This document shows positions 1 through 8,330 of a stretch of 13,484 nucleotides of DNA, in pieces. The notes under the pieces are model-generated. The model saw only the letters and a list, made by a program, of their open reading frames with translations. It was not told the origin of the DNA and ran no database searches. Within the stretch, counting starts at the first letter, position 1. Each line of letters starts with the position of its first letter. The stretch comes from Verrucomicrobiota bacterium. Lineage in GTDB: Bacteria; Verrucomicrobiota; Verrucomicrobiae; Opitutales; CG1-02-43-26. The position numbers and the translations under genes are program-made. The stretch lies in assembly GCA_013289195.1 (NCBI GenBank), contig JABDAI010000027.1:1-13484 (forward strand), read 5' to 3'.

Positions 1-13
1 TTACATGCTTTAT

Positions 14-42
14 TTGACATATGATATTAATTAAATTATGTT
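14..42 (+). promoter_or_regulatory. Putative sigma-70-type promoter for the small secreted protein gene
   Basis: A perfect -35 hexamer TTGACA lies at 14-19, followed by a 17-base spacer and a weaker -10 hexamer TATGTT at 37-42. Transcription would start near position 50, giving a leader of about 60 bases before the ATG at 113. The spacing is optimal, but the surroundings are so AT-rich that -10 look-alikes are common. Confidence 0.5.
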
Positions 43-65
43 TATTTATAAATTAAGTAATTATA

Positions 66-79
66 TGCTTAATTAAGCA
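66..79. promoter_or_regulatory. 14-bp perfect palindrome in the leader of the small secreted protein gene
   Basis: The sequence TGCTTAATTAAGCA at 66-79 equals its own reverse complement. It lies downstream of the predicted promoter and upstream of the start codon, where an operator or a small leader hairpin would act. The ten bases entering it (61-70, ttatatgctt) are nearly repeated at 1-10 (ttacatgctt), so a second half-site may lie upstream of the -35. A regulatory role is inference; AT-rich palindromes also arise by chance. Confidence 0.35.
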
Positions 80-112
80 ACTAATAAATAAAATTAAAGA
101 AAAGGAAATTAT

Positions 113-376
113 ATGAAAATGATTAAAAAAAGCATACTAGGTGTTATCGCGGTTTCAATGATAGCTATTTCAGGAGCATTTGCTGAAGATACTGGCACAG
201 CGCCTGGGGGGGCAAATAAAGCTAACGAGCGCTTTGACTTAGGGATACAATTACCGGTTGTTGGTGGCGGATTTACAATGAGTACTGACGCCTTCAGGAA
301 AGAGCAAGCAGATGCCGCTGCTGCCCAAGGAGCGCCTGCGCAGCAACAAGGAATGCCTGCACAACAAGGAATGTAA
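113..376 (+). CDS. Small secreted protein, Ala/Gln/Gly-rich, unknown function
   Basis: This 87-residue protein begins with a clear Sec signal peptide: MKMIKK, a hydrophobic core at residues 8-21, and a signal peptidase I site after AFA (residues 22-24). The mature product would be about 63 residues. It holds a Gly/Val patch (PVVGGGF), an Ala-rich stretch (ADAAAAQGAPA) and a repeated C-terminus, PAQQQGM then PAQQGM (residues 75-87). There is no Cys and no membrane segment after the signal, so a soluble periplasmic or secreted protein is likely. The ATG at 113 is preceded by AAGGAAA, the only recognisable ribosome-binding site in the window. A run of seven G at 206-212 lies inside the coding region. 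I do not recognise the family. An overlapping antisense reading frame is judged a shadow here because of the signal peptide, ribosome-binding site and promoter on this strand. Confidence 0.75.
   Translation: MKMIKKSILGVIAVSMIAISGAFAEDTGTAPGGANKANERFDLGIQLPVVGGGFTMSTDAFRKEQADAAAAQGAPAQQQGMPAQQGM
335..373 (+). repeat. Short in-frame tandem repeat encoding PAQ(Q)QGM
   Basis: A 21-bp unit (335-355) and an 18-bp unit (356-373) abut. They share the exact 12-mer caacaaggaatg and encode PAQQQGM and PAQQGM. Units differing by one in-frame CAG codon suggest slipped-strand expansion at the 3' end of the secreted protein gene. Confidence 0.7.
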
Positions 377-450
377 TAAAAAATAAGAGATGGAATTTAG
401 CAGTGAAAAAGTTTCATAGATTTTCGTAGCATTGCCAAAATCTTGAAAGC

Positions 451-553
451 ATAGAACTATAGATTCTATCAATAGATTTCTTGCAGCATCTGATGATGCT
501 GCAAGAAGTCTGGCCTCAAATTTGAGGTATTGCAGCAAAAACTAGTAGCTGCA
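451..553. repeat. Cluster of four consecutive hairpins (palindromic element or structured RNA candidate)
   Basis: Four inverted repeats follow one another. First, ATAGAA (451-456) pairs with TTCTAT (464-469). Second, a long stem pairs 473-490 with 495-512 around a 4-base loop TGAT; its inner 13 bp are perfect (TTCTTGCAGCATC) and the outer 5 include two G-T wobbles. Third, CCTCAAATTTGAGG (514-527) is a perfect palindrome. Fourth, TGCAGC (531-536) pairs with GCTGCA (548-553). None is followed by a T-run, so a simple terminator is unlikely. The minus strand stays open across the whole cluster. It could be a repeat-type palindromic element or a structured RNA; only copy-number and covariation analysis would decide. 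Confidence 0.6.
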
Positions 554-699
554 TAAGTGCAATTTTGATAACAGTTGGTGAACAAAAGAGCAATTATATA
601 GATTGATTGAGTTTAGTTTTTGGATAAGCCTGTACCGTTGCTGGTGACAGGTATTTATGTTTTGGTATAGTGATAGTGATTGTTGTGATTTTTTGGCTT

Positions 700-733
700 A
701 TACCAAATCTCATTTTAGAATAAGATTTGGTAT
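700..733. repeat. 11-bp perfect inverted repeat with a 12-base loop
   Basis: ATACCAAATCT (700-710) is the exact reverse complement of AGATTTGGTAT (723-733). It sits between the small secreted protein gene and the lipase-LRR gene. No U-tract follows, so it is not a typical intrinsic terminator. It may be a repeat-family hairpin or a regulatory structure upstream of the large gene. Confidence 0.5.
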
Positions 734-896
734 TACTAGGGCCGAACTGAGGATTGTATTTTGTAAGTTAAATTTCTTTAAAATTGATCGATGATAGAAA
801 ATTTCTTGCCTAAATTGAAAATGTAGTTTTAATAAAATACATTTTGGTAATCATGCTAATAATAGATTTTCAAATTATCTTCACTAATACTTAATT

Positions 897-3800
897 ATGA
901 AACGAATACCAGCTTTCAAACAGAAAGATGCAAAAAGCACGGATTCAAAGCCTACATTTAAAACTCCAGATCCAAAAGGGAAAGAGCCTATGCCTGATAT
1001 TCCCAGAAAGGTTTGCACTCCTGAAAATGACACAGAAAATCGAGCTTTTAGGGCTCGACGTGCTCATGATGAAAATTTAGATTCGTCTAAAAAAAAGCGG
1101 GTTTGGGACTGTAAGATATCTGAAGGATCTGCTAGTCAGGCATCGTCTAGCGACGATGAAGTCTCACTTGAAGATAAATCTGGGGAAAATAAACCTGGTT
1201 CTCCAAAAATAATCTTCCCACTCGACTCTAGTTCGGTAAGCAATGACGATAATTTTACTTTTATCACAAAAAAAAATTGGAGCAAAATTATTGAACGATT
1301 GGGTGGCAATGACCCATCTATTATTGCACTAAAGATTGAATTTTCTTTATCAAAAGAACAGTTGGAAGAATTGAAGGATGCTATCTCACATAACACGACC
1401 TTAGGTTTTATCTCTTGGAATAAGAAGCAAATTGCTTCCGGGATCTGTGGACAGATAGAATTACATTTAATAGACAATGTCAAAAATTTTAAATATCACC
1501 CGACGGATTTTGTTCATGGCTTATTAAGCAAACATGTATATGAAGATTGTGTGGAAGGAGACTCAGTGTTTTTGAGTCAGCCGCAACTGATTAAGCAGAA
1601 TTCCCTTGTAGAAAATTGGAAAGTTTGTAAAGTTTACGATGATACCAAGAGTAGTGGCTATTATGGAGTACTCTATGAGAATCCAAAAACTCATAATTTT
1701 GTTTTAGCTACTCGAGGAACAAAAAGTAGTGTACTCGATGTATTAAAAAGACTGTTTGAAACCAATAACGTTATAAAGACCGATATCGAAGAGATATTAG
1801 GTGGGCAAATCGTAGTGGGTCAGCAAGCACAAAATTATAAGTCGACCGAATATGCCATAAAAAAAGCTGCTCGGGAAAATTATAGATTATCATTTACGGG
1901 TCATTCCCTGGGTGGTTGGTTAGCAGAATTGGGTGTTTTTTATTGTCGCACATTTTTTAGCGAACATAAAGTGGATATTAAAGCAGTGACATTTGACAGC
2001 CCTGGAACGGCGCCAATGATGGAAAAACTGAACTCTAACATTTTAAACAGAGCTAAAACATTATTAGAAGATCTGCCAATTGTTACCTATTTGGCCTCGC
2101 CAAACCCGGTTAATTGTTGTAATCGGCACGTAGGTAAAGTGTTTTGTGTTGAAGTGGATATGGTGCAGACAGACCATTTCGATGCGAAAGCAAGTAAGAT
2201 AGGTAAGGTAAACAAAAATTTGGAAGATGAAATAAAAAGAAAGGTGCATGGTTTGTTAGCTATTGAAGGACATGGCTTGTCAAAAATTCTTCATACATTT
2301 GATTCTCAAAGCAGCAAACCCAAAAAATGTAAAGAAATGGCAGATTGGCCAAAACTGGAGTATAAGGGATCAAAAACTTTTGCTAATAATGGAACAAATC
2401 TAATGGAAGTAGGCATTGAAAGTTTATGTAACGTAGTAGATTTTACGGGCGTTGCTAAATTGGTAGTTCCTACGGCAGTAAGTAAAGTTGCGGAATGGAT
2501 AATTGGGGATAAAACGCTCATGTCAATAATTGGGCTTTTAAAAAGTGTGATTACTGGTGAAATAGATCAAGCACAATATTGGGCCTATTTTAATCACAAA
2601 GATAAAAAAGATAGTTTTAAGGACGATTTCGCTCTCTGTGGGAAAGCGCATTATAGGATAGATAAAAATGCGGGCAGTTGTATTCTGAATTCAAAGCTTG
2701 GAAGCACAGACGAATATCTCTTTAAACTTCATAACAAATATCAATCAAATTTAAAAAATAGTGATTCTTCTTCTACAAAAGCTCTATTGCTTGATCTTCT
2801 CTCAAGGTATACCATTCAACCTTATCATGAAGAATATCGATTAATTGCTAACCCTGGTTATGATATAGAGGGTATCAAAGAATATGCTAGAAGAATTAGA
2901 GAGGTTACAGATAAATCGTTACTCAAGCCTATATCGCAAGAAGCCGTTCCTTCTGGTCCTCAAGACAGGAAGCTTCCTGAGGTAAACAAAACAGGAGACC
3001 AAGCGAATCCTAAGAAAAATCAAAATGATAGTGGCTACTTAGTCCCAATACCTCTTAGGACAAGGTCTGCTCCACCGGGACCGGGTTCACCAAAAAAGCC
3101 AGTTAATGAAAAAAATCAGGCACCTCGGGCACCTAGAGAGAAGCCAGAAGTTAAACCTAGAGTGGCGCCTCCTATAGTGAAAAGGGCGGCAAGCATTCAT
3201 AGCATCAAAAACCTTAGAGAGTTACAGGAATTGCAGACGTCTTTTGCAAATAAATCGAATCAAGATTTGCGTGATGGAATAAAAGGATTATCCTTTAAAT
3301 TAAAAATTGATGAAACATCTAAAAATCTTTTTTTGCAATTGCTTGAAACTATTTCAAAAGATGAACAATTACTGCCTCAGTTCACGAGTTTGTGTATTGG
3401 CGAAATTGATAAAGAGATGAAAGTTAGTTTTCCGAAGCTTACTAAACTTGAAACACTTGAAATTAAGGAAATTGGAAAAGAAGTGAAGATATGGTTACAG
3501 TCGTGCCAAAATTTAGAAAACTTTGCTATTCGCATGAATAATGAATGTGAACTTAACTTTTGTGGACAAAAATTGGATAAGCTCAAAGTACTTATCATTA
3601 AAAACATTATGGATAGCGTGATAAGCGCGCCTATTAGTTTTATAAGTCTGACAAGTCTTACTATTGGCAATAGTAGGGGAAACATTGGTCTCCCTGGTTA
3701 TGGTGTTAGAAATTTAAAGAATCTTAATTGTACGAGCATAAATGATATCCAAAGACTTAAATTTGAAAATACCCGTTTAACTAGTCTAATTTTTGCTTCT

Positions 3801-4388
3801 ATCGAAACTTTAACTATTGCCAATGTTTGCCATGAGAAACCTGATTCTCTGGGTGAAAAGACATTCTATTATATTGGTGCAAAACGATTTCAGAAGAAAC
3901 CAGATTTTGAAATTTTAACTAAATTTGTTGGTCTGAAATCATTTTCGATAAAAAACATAACAGATGATACAATTCTTGAATTTCCAAATTTACAAAATGA
4001 TAACCTTAAAACACTAGAAATTTATAATATTAACAAAAATGTTGTGATCAAACCATCACCGTTATTAAGTTATGTGGTAAAATTTTCTATTCACAGCATT
4101 AGTGACAAAGCTCATTTTAAATTGCCAGAATTTCCTAGGCTCAATAAACTTTCTTTTCAGTCTGTTGGGAAAGCTGTTAAAATTAAAATTCCGCGTTTGC
4201 CGAAAGACGTAGATTTTACTGTTCTAAGAAGTAGTGATGCTAAGATTGATTTTTCCAGAAATGTAGATAAAAAAACAAAAGACAACATAAAAAGCATTTG
4301 GAAACATTCTATTGGTACACCAAATTTACCGAACGGTCGGTTTTCCAAATTACTCTCTGAGAGTGATGTATCAAATTCTAGTTCCTAA
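897..4388 (+). CDS. Large multidomain protein: class-3-lipase-like domain plus leucine-rich repeats, candidate host-directed effector
   Basis: This 1163-residue protein has no N-terminal signal peptide. Residues 1 to about 125 are charged, Ser/Pro/Lys-rich and probably disordered. A short LRR-like unit follows near 140-172 (LKDAISHNTTLGF). An alpha/beta-hydrolase segment (about 195-470) contains VLATRGT, the nucleophile elbow T-GHSLGG with Ser337, VTFDSPG with Asp367, and EGHGL with His459. The Ser is clear; the Asp and His assignments are tentative. This resembles Lipase_3-type proteins known from intracellular bacteria. A Pro-rich linker (about 680-762, with RSAPPGPGSP) leads to irregular leucine-rich repeats (about 780-1130) with an L..L.I..I...V.I..P.L pattern of about 22-24 residues. 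Disordered ends, a lipase and LRRs suggest an effector using a non-Sec export route, which is inference. The ATG at 897 lacks a Shine-Dalgarno. A terminator follows at once, so the gene looks monocistronic. Confidence 0.85.
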   Translation: MKRIPAFKQKDAKSTDSKPTFKTPDPKGKEPMPDIPRKVCTPENDTENRAFRARRAHDENLDSSKKKRVWDCKISEGSASQASSSDDEVSLEDKSGENKPGSPKIIFPLDSSSVSNDDNFTFITKKNWSKIIERLGGNDPSIIALKIEFSLSKEQLEELKDAISHNTTLGFISWNKKQIASGICGQIELHLIDNVKNFKYHPTDFVHGLLSKHVYEDCVEGDSVFLSQPQLIKQNSLVENWKVCKVYDDTKSSGYYGVLYENPKTHNFVLATRGTKSSVLDVLKRLFETNNVIKTDIEEILGGQIVVGQQAQNYKSTEYAIKKAARENYRLSFTGHSLGGWLAELGVFYCRTFFSEHKVDIKAVTFDSPGTAPMMEKLNSNILNRAKTLLEDLPIVTYLASPNPVNCCNRHVGKVFCVEVDMVQTDHFDAKASKIGKVNKNLEDEIKRKVHGLLAIEGHGLSKILHTFDSQSSKPKKCKEMADWPKLEYKGSKTFANNGTNLMEVGIESLCNVVDFTGVAKLVVPTAVSKVAEWIIGDKTLMSIIGLLKSVITGEIDQAQYWAYFNHKDKKDSFKDDFALCGKAHYRIDKNAGSCILNSKLGSTDEYLFKLHNKYQSNLKNSDSSSTKALLLDLLSRYTIQPYHEEYRLIANPGYDIEGIKEYARRIREVTDKSLLKPISQEAVPSGPQDRKLPEVNKTGDQANPKKNQNDSGYLVPIPLRTRSAPPGPGSPKKPVNEKNQAPRAPREKPEVKPRVAPPIVKRAASIHSIKNLRELQELQTSFANKSNQDLRDGIKGLSFKLKIDETSKNLFLQLLETISKDEQLLPQFTSLCIGEIDKEMKVSFPKLTKLETLEIKEIGKEVKIWLQSCQNLENFAIRMNNECELNFCGQKLDKLKVLIIKNIMDSVISAPISFISLTSLTIGNSRGNIGLPGYGVRNLKNLNCTSINDIQRLKFENTRLTSLIFASIETLTIANVCHEKPDSLGEKTFYYIGAKRFQKKPDFEILTKFVGLKSFSIKNITDDTILEFPNLQNDNLKTLEIYNINKNVVIKPSPLLSYVVKFSIHSISDKAHFKLPEFPRLNKLSFQSVGKAVKIKIPRLPKDVDFTVLRSSDAKIDFSRNVDKKTKDNIKSIWKHSIGTPNLPNGRFSKLLSESDVSNSSS

Positions 4389-4392
4389 TAGG

Positions 4393-4422
4393 CCTGATTA
4401 ATCTTAAGAATTAGGTTTTTTT
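4393..4422 (+). terminator. Rho-independent terminator after the lipase-LRR gene
   Basis: A 7-bp stem, CCTGATT (4393-4399) with AATTAGG (4409-4415) including one G-T wobble, is followed directly by seven T (4416-4422). It begins 4 bases after the stop codon and ends 3 bases before the last codon of the convergent tgt gene, so it insulates the two. There is no T-run on the other strand, so it should act mainly on plus-strand transcripts. Confidence 0.65.
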
Positions 4423-4425
4423 AGT

Positions 4426-5628
<1,203 letters not shown>

Positions 5629-5694
5629 TTAATAATGTTATAAATTCGCAAATATAATAAGTAGAGGATTTTAATTATTATGTATAGGCTTGTC

Positions 5695-5715
5695 GATCAA
5701 TTAATTTTGTTGATC
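5695..5715. repeat. Small inverted repeat upstream of tgt
   Basis: GATCAA (5695-5700) pairs with TTGATC (5710-5715) across a 9-base loop. It sits about 80 bases upstream of the tgt start, in the 165-bp spacer between tgt and the palindromic element. It could be an operator or leader hairpin, but the stem is short and chance occurrence is plausible. Confidence 0.3.
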
Positions 5716-5784
5716 AAAGGAGAAGTTTTTGGATTTATTTTTTTACTTTCCTTGAAGGCTACCAAGTCTTTTGAAGCATTAATG

Positions 5785-5994
5785 TTATTTGAATAGACTT
5801 CTTTCGAAACCAACTCTTTTGCTCTCTAGCGGCGTCAAAAATTTATTCGGGATCCTCGTGTATGTTTGTATACATTCCGGTCCCTTACAAATTTTTTCCT
5901 TGCTATAGAGCAAAATACTAAGTTTCGAAAGAAGTCTATTTAATAAATTATTCGAATTGTCATAGGATTTAAAATAAGGATGTTCAAATCTCAT
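5785..5994 (-). CDS. Doubtful 69-codon reading frame formed mostly by the palindromic element
   Basis: The frame starts with an ATG touching the TAA stop of the HEMSH-protein gene, in the same frame, so the two are separated only by that stop codon. Most of it (5792-5940) is the palindromic element, and its stop (5785-5787) lies just outside the far arm. No Shine-Dalgarno or recognisable domain is present. Either the element happens to be open, as Rickettsia palindromic elements are, or the frame was once the C-terminal tail of the upstream protein. I consider translation as a separate protein unlikely. Confidence 0.2.
   Translation of the reverse strand: MRFEHPYFKSYDNSNNLLNRLLSKLSILLYSKEKICKGPECIQTYTRIPNKFLTPLESKRVGFERSLFK
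5792..5940. repeat. 149-bp palindromic element with 19-bp perfect terminal inverted repeats (MITE/RPE-like)
   Basis: The ends match perfectly: AATAGACTTCTTTCGAAAC at 5792-5810 is the reverse complement of 5922-5940. After 6 unpaired bases per side, TTTTGCTCTCTAGC (5817-5830) pairs with 5902-5915 at 13 of 14 positions. Further inside, GGGA (5849-5852) pairs with TCCC (5881-5884). The apex GTGTATG (5858-5864) pairs with 5869-5875, counting wobbles, around a 4-base loop. The whole unit can therefore fold into one long hairpin. The minus strand has no stop codon inside it. No transposase is encoded, and no clear target duplication flanks it. Size, palindromy and openness recall Rickettsia palindromic elements and MITEs; family membership is unproven. 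Confidence 0.8.
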
Positions 5995-8124
5995 TTAAAA
6001 TTCTTCTTCATTTTCTTCCAAATTTTTATTTTCTTCATCTTCGTAATACCATTCCCAAAATATTGATTTGAGTACTTTCACTAAAAATTCCCAAGTATTA
6101 AATATTTTTTTTAATTCCTCAATCCTATCATATTGACCATTTTTTTCAAGTCCTTCGAGAATATCATAATAATATATTGGATTTTTGGATATTATGTTTT
6201 GCCAAGTTGTCACATTAGGTAATGCATCTTTTAATGTCTCGACCCCATCATAGTCGCCTTCGCTTTTTAATACTTCGATTAAGACAAAATAATTCAGTGG
6301 ATTTCTAGCGATTTCTGATTGAAGAAGGCTCAAAGTTTCCTTTCGTATTCTTTTTTTTGTCTTTTCCTTTATAAGTTCCGAAACATCATTGAAAAATGAA
6401 GGGGCTAAAATAGCTTCGCTTTCTGAAATAAAAGTACTGTTGCCCCCATGCTCACTAATATATATTTCAATATCTGGTTGTATATATTCATTCCAGTAAT
6501 CGGCCAATGGTTGCATAAGTTCTTTCACTTTAGCATTATCATATGAGCCACTCGCTATGGATTGTGGATACCTTACAATATATTCACATTGATGCTCATT
6601 TTTATCGTATTTTTGAACATTTAATAAGCTTTGAATTACTTGGTTATATAATTTATTTCCTGTTTGTATATTATTTAGTGAATTATAATCATATTCTTTT
6701 TTTATTTCTTCTAATTTTTCCTTTATTTTATTAATTGCCTTTTGATAGGCGTCTTTGGCTTCATTATTGTACTGTCGATAGGGTTTAGCGAAGTTATCAT
6801 AGAGAATATCCATAAGCTTGTGTGACATTTCATGTATCAGAGTTCCTTTAAATTCCAAACTATCATCAATTGGTTGCATAATTTCTATGCGTTCTTTCCA
6901 TTTTGAATAGGTGCCCACTACTGTCATTGTGTTATCATTATTACTCAGATTGTTTAAACTATTACTTTCATCATCAAAGAGATAAATGGAAAAATTGGAT
7001 ATTTGATTCACATTTAGTGCAATTGCATGTAAAATATTAAAAGTAATTTCATTATCCTTCAATAACTTACATAGTATTTTTTTAATTGATTCTCGAATGG
7101 ATGAAGGAGAAATGCCACACATTTCTTCATAATGCATATCAAGATATAATTTACTGCCTAACATGTTAGCGATAGAATTAGTTTTATCATCAGAATGGAT
7201 CCGCTTTAATTTACTTTTTTTAATTAGATCCTTTATTTGAGATGAACAATCTTCATTTTTAATTAAATATTTTTCTAATAATCTATTAAAATAATAATCG
7301 GAATTAATTTTAATTGCTAATTTTAATACATCTATCAAATAATAATGATTGCGGGAATTATTCTCTTCCTCGATCCATATTTCTAATAACTTATTTGCTA
7401 ACTCATGGGCTTCACGTCCCCGACCGGATTCAATCAAATAGTTAAATGCACTTAATCTATCTGCGAAATTGGGTATTCCTTTAATAGTGATATATTTTTG
7501 CAATAATTGGTCGCGATGATTAAAATTCACTTTTTTTGCTAAATACAATTTCCATCGAAACTCACGATCTAAGGATATATTATCTTCAAGAATCGATCTT
7601 TCAAGCCAGTGATTAGCCAACTGTTCAGCTTTTTTATTAAGCTCCAATTCAATCATAGCTTTGTATATATTAGATTGAGTCAAAGAACTTTTGATGTCCA
7701 CTCTACTTAACAATTGAATTGCATCATCTATAAAATCCTTTTCCTTGAAGAACAATGTGATAATTTCAGGAATGTGATGGAAAAATTGTGCAAAAAGCTT
7801 TTCACAAAGTTCTAAAGCCTCATTCGTGTATCCTTGATCATGCATTTCTTTCATTAATTCAAAGAATGCTTCCGTAACGGTATCTTCTGGCCCCGCAAAA
7901 TAAGATATCCTCACTTCCTTAGCAAAAATCACAGCATTGTGTATATTATCTTCAGCTATGCAGTTCCTAGCTTTTTTAATTAAATCATGTTGTTGGTTTG
8001 CAAAGTCTAAAAGTGCTTCAGATATTGAAGCATAACCTAAGGGCTTACTAGTAATGCCTTGAACGACATCACTATAAAGAAATGTGAAAAATAAAATTAT
8101 AAGACATAAGATTTTTTTATTCAT
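5995..8124 (-). CDS. Exported protein with HExxH zinc-protease motif and helical repeats, unknown family
   Basis: The 709-residue product starts with a Sec signal peptide (MNKK, hydrophobic residues 5-17, likely cleavage after VVQG near residue 23). Residues about 30-310 are regular amphipathic helices with a TPR-like look, such as GYTNEALELCEKLF. The central part carries TLIHEMSHKLMDIL with His431, Glu432 and His435, an HExxH zincin signature; the third zinc ligand could not be assigned. A Lys/Glu-rich probable coiled coil follows (KINKIKEKLEEIKKEY). Near the C-terminus two similar units, ARNPLNYFVLIEVLKSEGDY and SKNPIYYYDILEGLEKNGQY, form a tandem helical repeat, and the protein ends in a strongly acidic tail. 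A secreted or periplasmic metallopeptidase is a reasonable guess from the motif and signal peptide only. The gene is AT-rich, stands alone, and lacks a Shine-Dalgarno at its ATG. The palindromic element lies 54 bases past its stop. Confidence 0.85.
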   Translation of the reverse strand: MNKKILCLIILFFTFLYSDVVQGITSKPLGYASISEALLDFANQQHDLIKKARNCIAEDNIHNAVIFAKEVRISYFAGPEDTVTEAFFELMKEMHDQGYTNEALELCEKLFAQFFHHIPEIITLFFKEKDFIDDAIQLLSRVDIKSSLTQSNIYKAMIELELNKKAEQLANHWLERSILEDNISLDREFRWKLYLAKKVNFNHRDQLLQKYITIKGIPNFADRLSAFNYLIESGRGREAHELANKLLEIWIEEENNSRNHYYLIDVLKLAIKINSDYYFNRLLEKYLIKNEDCSSQIKDLIKKSKLKRIHSDDKTNSIANMLGSKLYLDMHYEEMCGISPSSIRESIKKILCKLLKDNEITFNILHAIALNVNQISNFSIYLFDDESNSLNNLSNNDNTMTVVGTYSKWKERIEIMQPIDDSLEFKGTLIHEMSHKLMDILYDNFAKPYRQYNNEAKDAYQKAINKIKEKLEEIKKEYDYNSLNNIQTGNKLYNQVIQSLLNVQKYDKNEHQCEYIVRYPQSIASGSYDNAKVKELMQPLADYWNEYIQPDIEIYISEHGGNSTFISESEAILAPSFFNDVSELIKEKTKKRIRKETLSLLQSEIARNPLNYFVLIEVLKSEGDYDGVETLKDALPNVTTWQNIISKNPIYYYDILEGLEKNGQYDRIEELKKIFNTWEFLVKVLKSIFWEWYYEDEENKNLEENEEEF

Positions 8125-8145
8125 TATACTTAGATGTTAAATTAA

Positions 8146-8175
8146 TGAATAAAAATTAAATTAAATTAAAGTCAA
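8146..8175 (-). promoter_or_regulatory. Possible promoter for the HEMSH-motif protein gene
   Basis: Read on the minus strand, TTGACT (8175-8170) is a good -35 hexamer. It is followed after 18 bases by TATTCA (8151-8146), a poor -10. The start codon lies 21 bases further on. The spacer is a TTAAT-type repeat, so AT-richness weakens the call. Confidence 0.3.
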
Positions 8176-8239
8176 TTGTTTTATTTTTCTTTTGGATAAA
8201 GAGTAAAAAGATTAAAAATAAACTCATCTTATGAATTCA

Positions 8240-8286
8240 AGCGCCCTTTCAAAAATTATTTATCTTTCAACTTTGATTAGGGCGCT
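8240..8286. repeat. 8-bp perfect GC-rich inverted repeat
   Basis: AGCGCCCT (8240-8247) pairs exactly with AGGGCGCT (8279-8286) over a 31-base AT-rich loop. GC-rich arms stand out in this spacer. It directly precedes the stronger hairpin at 8291-8330, so the two may be parts of one decayed mobile or palindromic element. Confidence 0.5.
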
Positions 8287-8290
8287 CTCT

Positions 8291-8330
8291 GAATTTCCCC
8301 AAAATGACAAATGTCATTTTGGGGAAATTT
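8291..8330. repeat. 18-bp perfect palindrome with a 2-base centre
   Basis: Bases 8292-8309 (AATTTCCCCAAAATGACA) are the exact reverse complement of 8312-8329, separated only by AA; a G-T pair extends the stem at 8291/8330. It is followed by only TTG, so it is not a classic terminator on the plus strand, and no T-run follows on the minus strand. Two fused terminal inverted repeats left by an excised or collapsed insertion sequence would look like this. A strong bidirectional RNA hairpin is the alternative. Confidence 0.75.

Larger units (their letters stand above)
377..896. other. Intergenic spacer of about 520 bp with several inverted repeats, no convincing gene
   Basis: No plus-strand reading frame with coding character lies here. 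On the minus strand a frame opens at 538 and runs down past 377 into the antisense of the small secreted protein gene. Its first 50 or so codons contain a protein-like stretch (EARLLAASSDAARNLL), but there is no start signal. The spacer carries the hairpin cluster at 451-553 and an inverted repeat at 700-733. No tRNA-like cloverleaf or T-run terminator was seen. Confidence 0.5.

Noticed and set aside
480..505. Intrinsic terminator for the small secreted protein gene
   Set aside because: The stem is strong, but no T-run follows on either strand and it lies more than 100 bases beyond the stop codon.
251..538. 95-codon minus-strand reading frame overlapping the small secreted protein gene
   Set aside because: About half of it is antisense to a better-supported gene with a promoter, ribosome-binding site and signal peptide. 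Its own start lacks any signal. The protein-like part outside the overlap is kept as a finding on the hairpin cluster, not as a gene.
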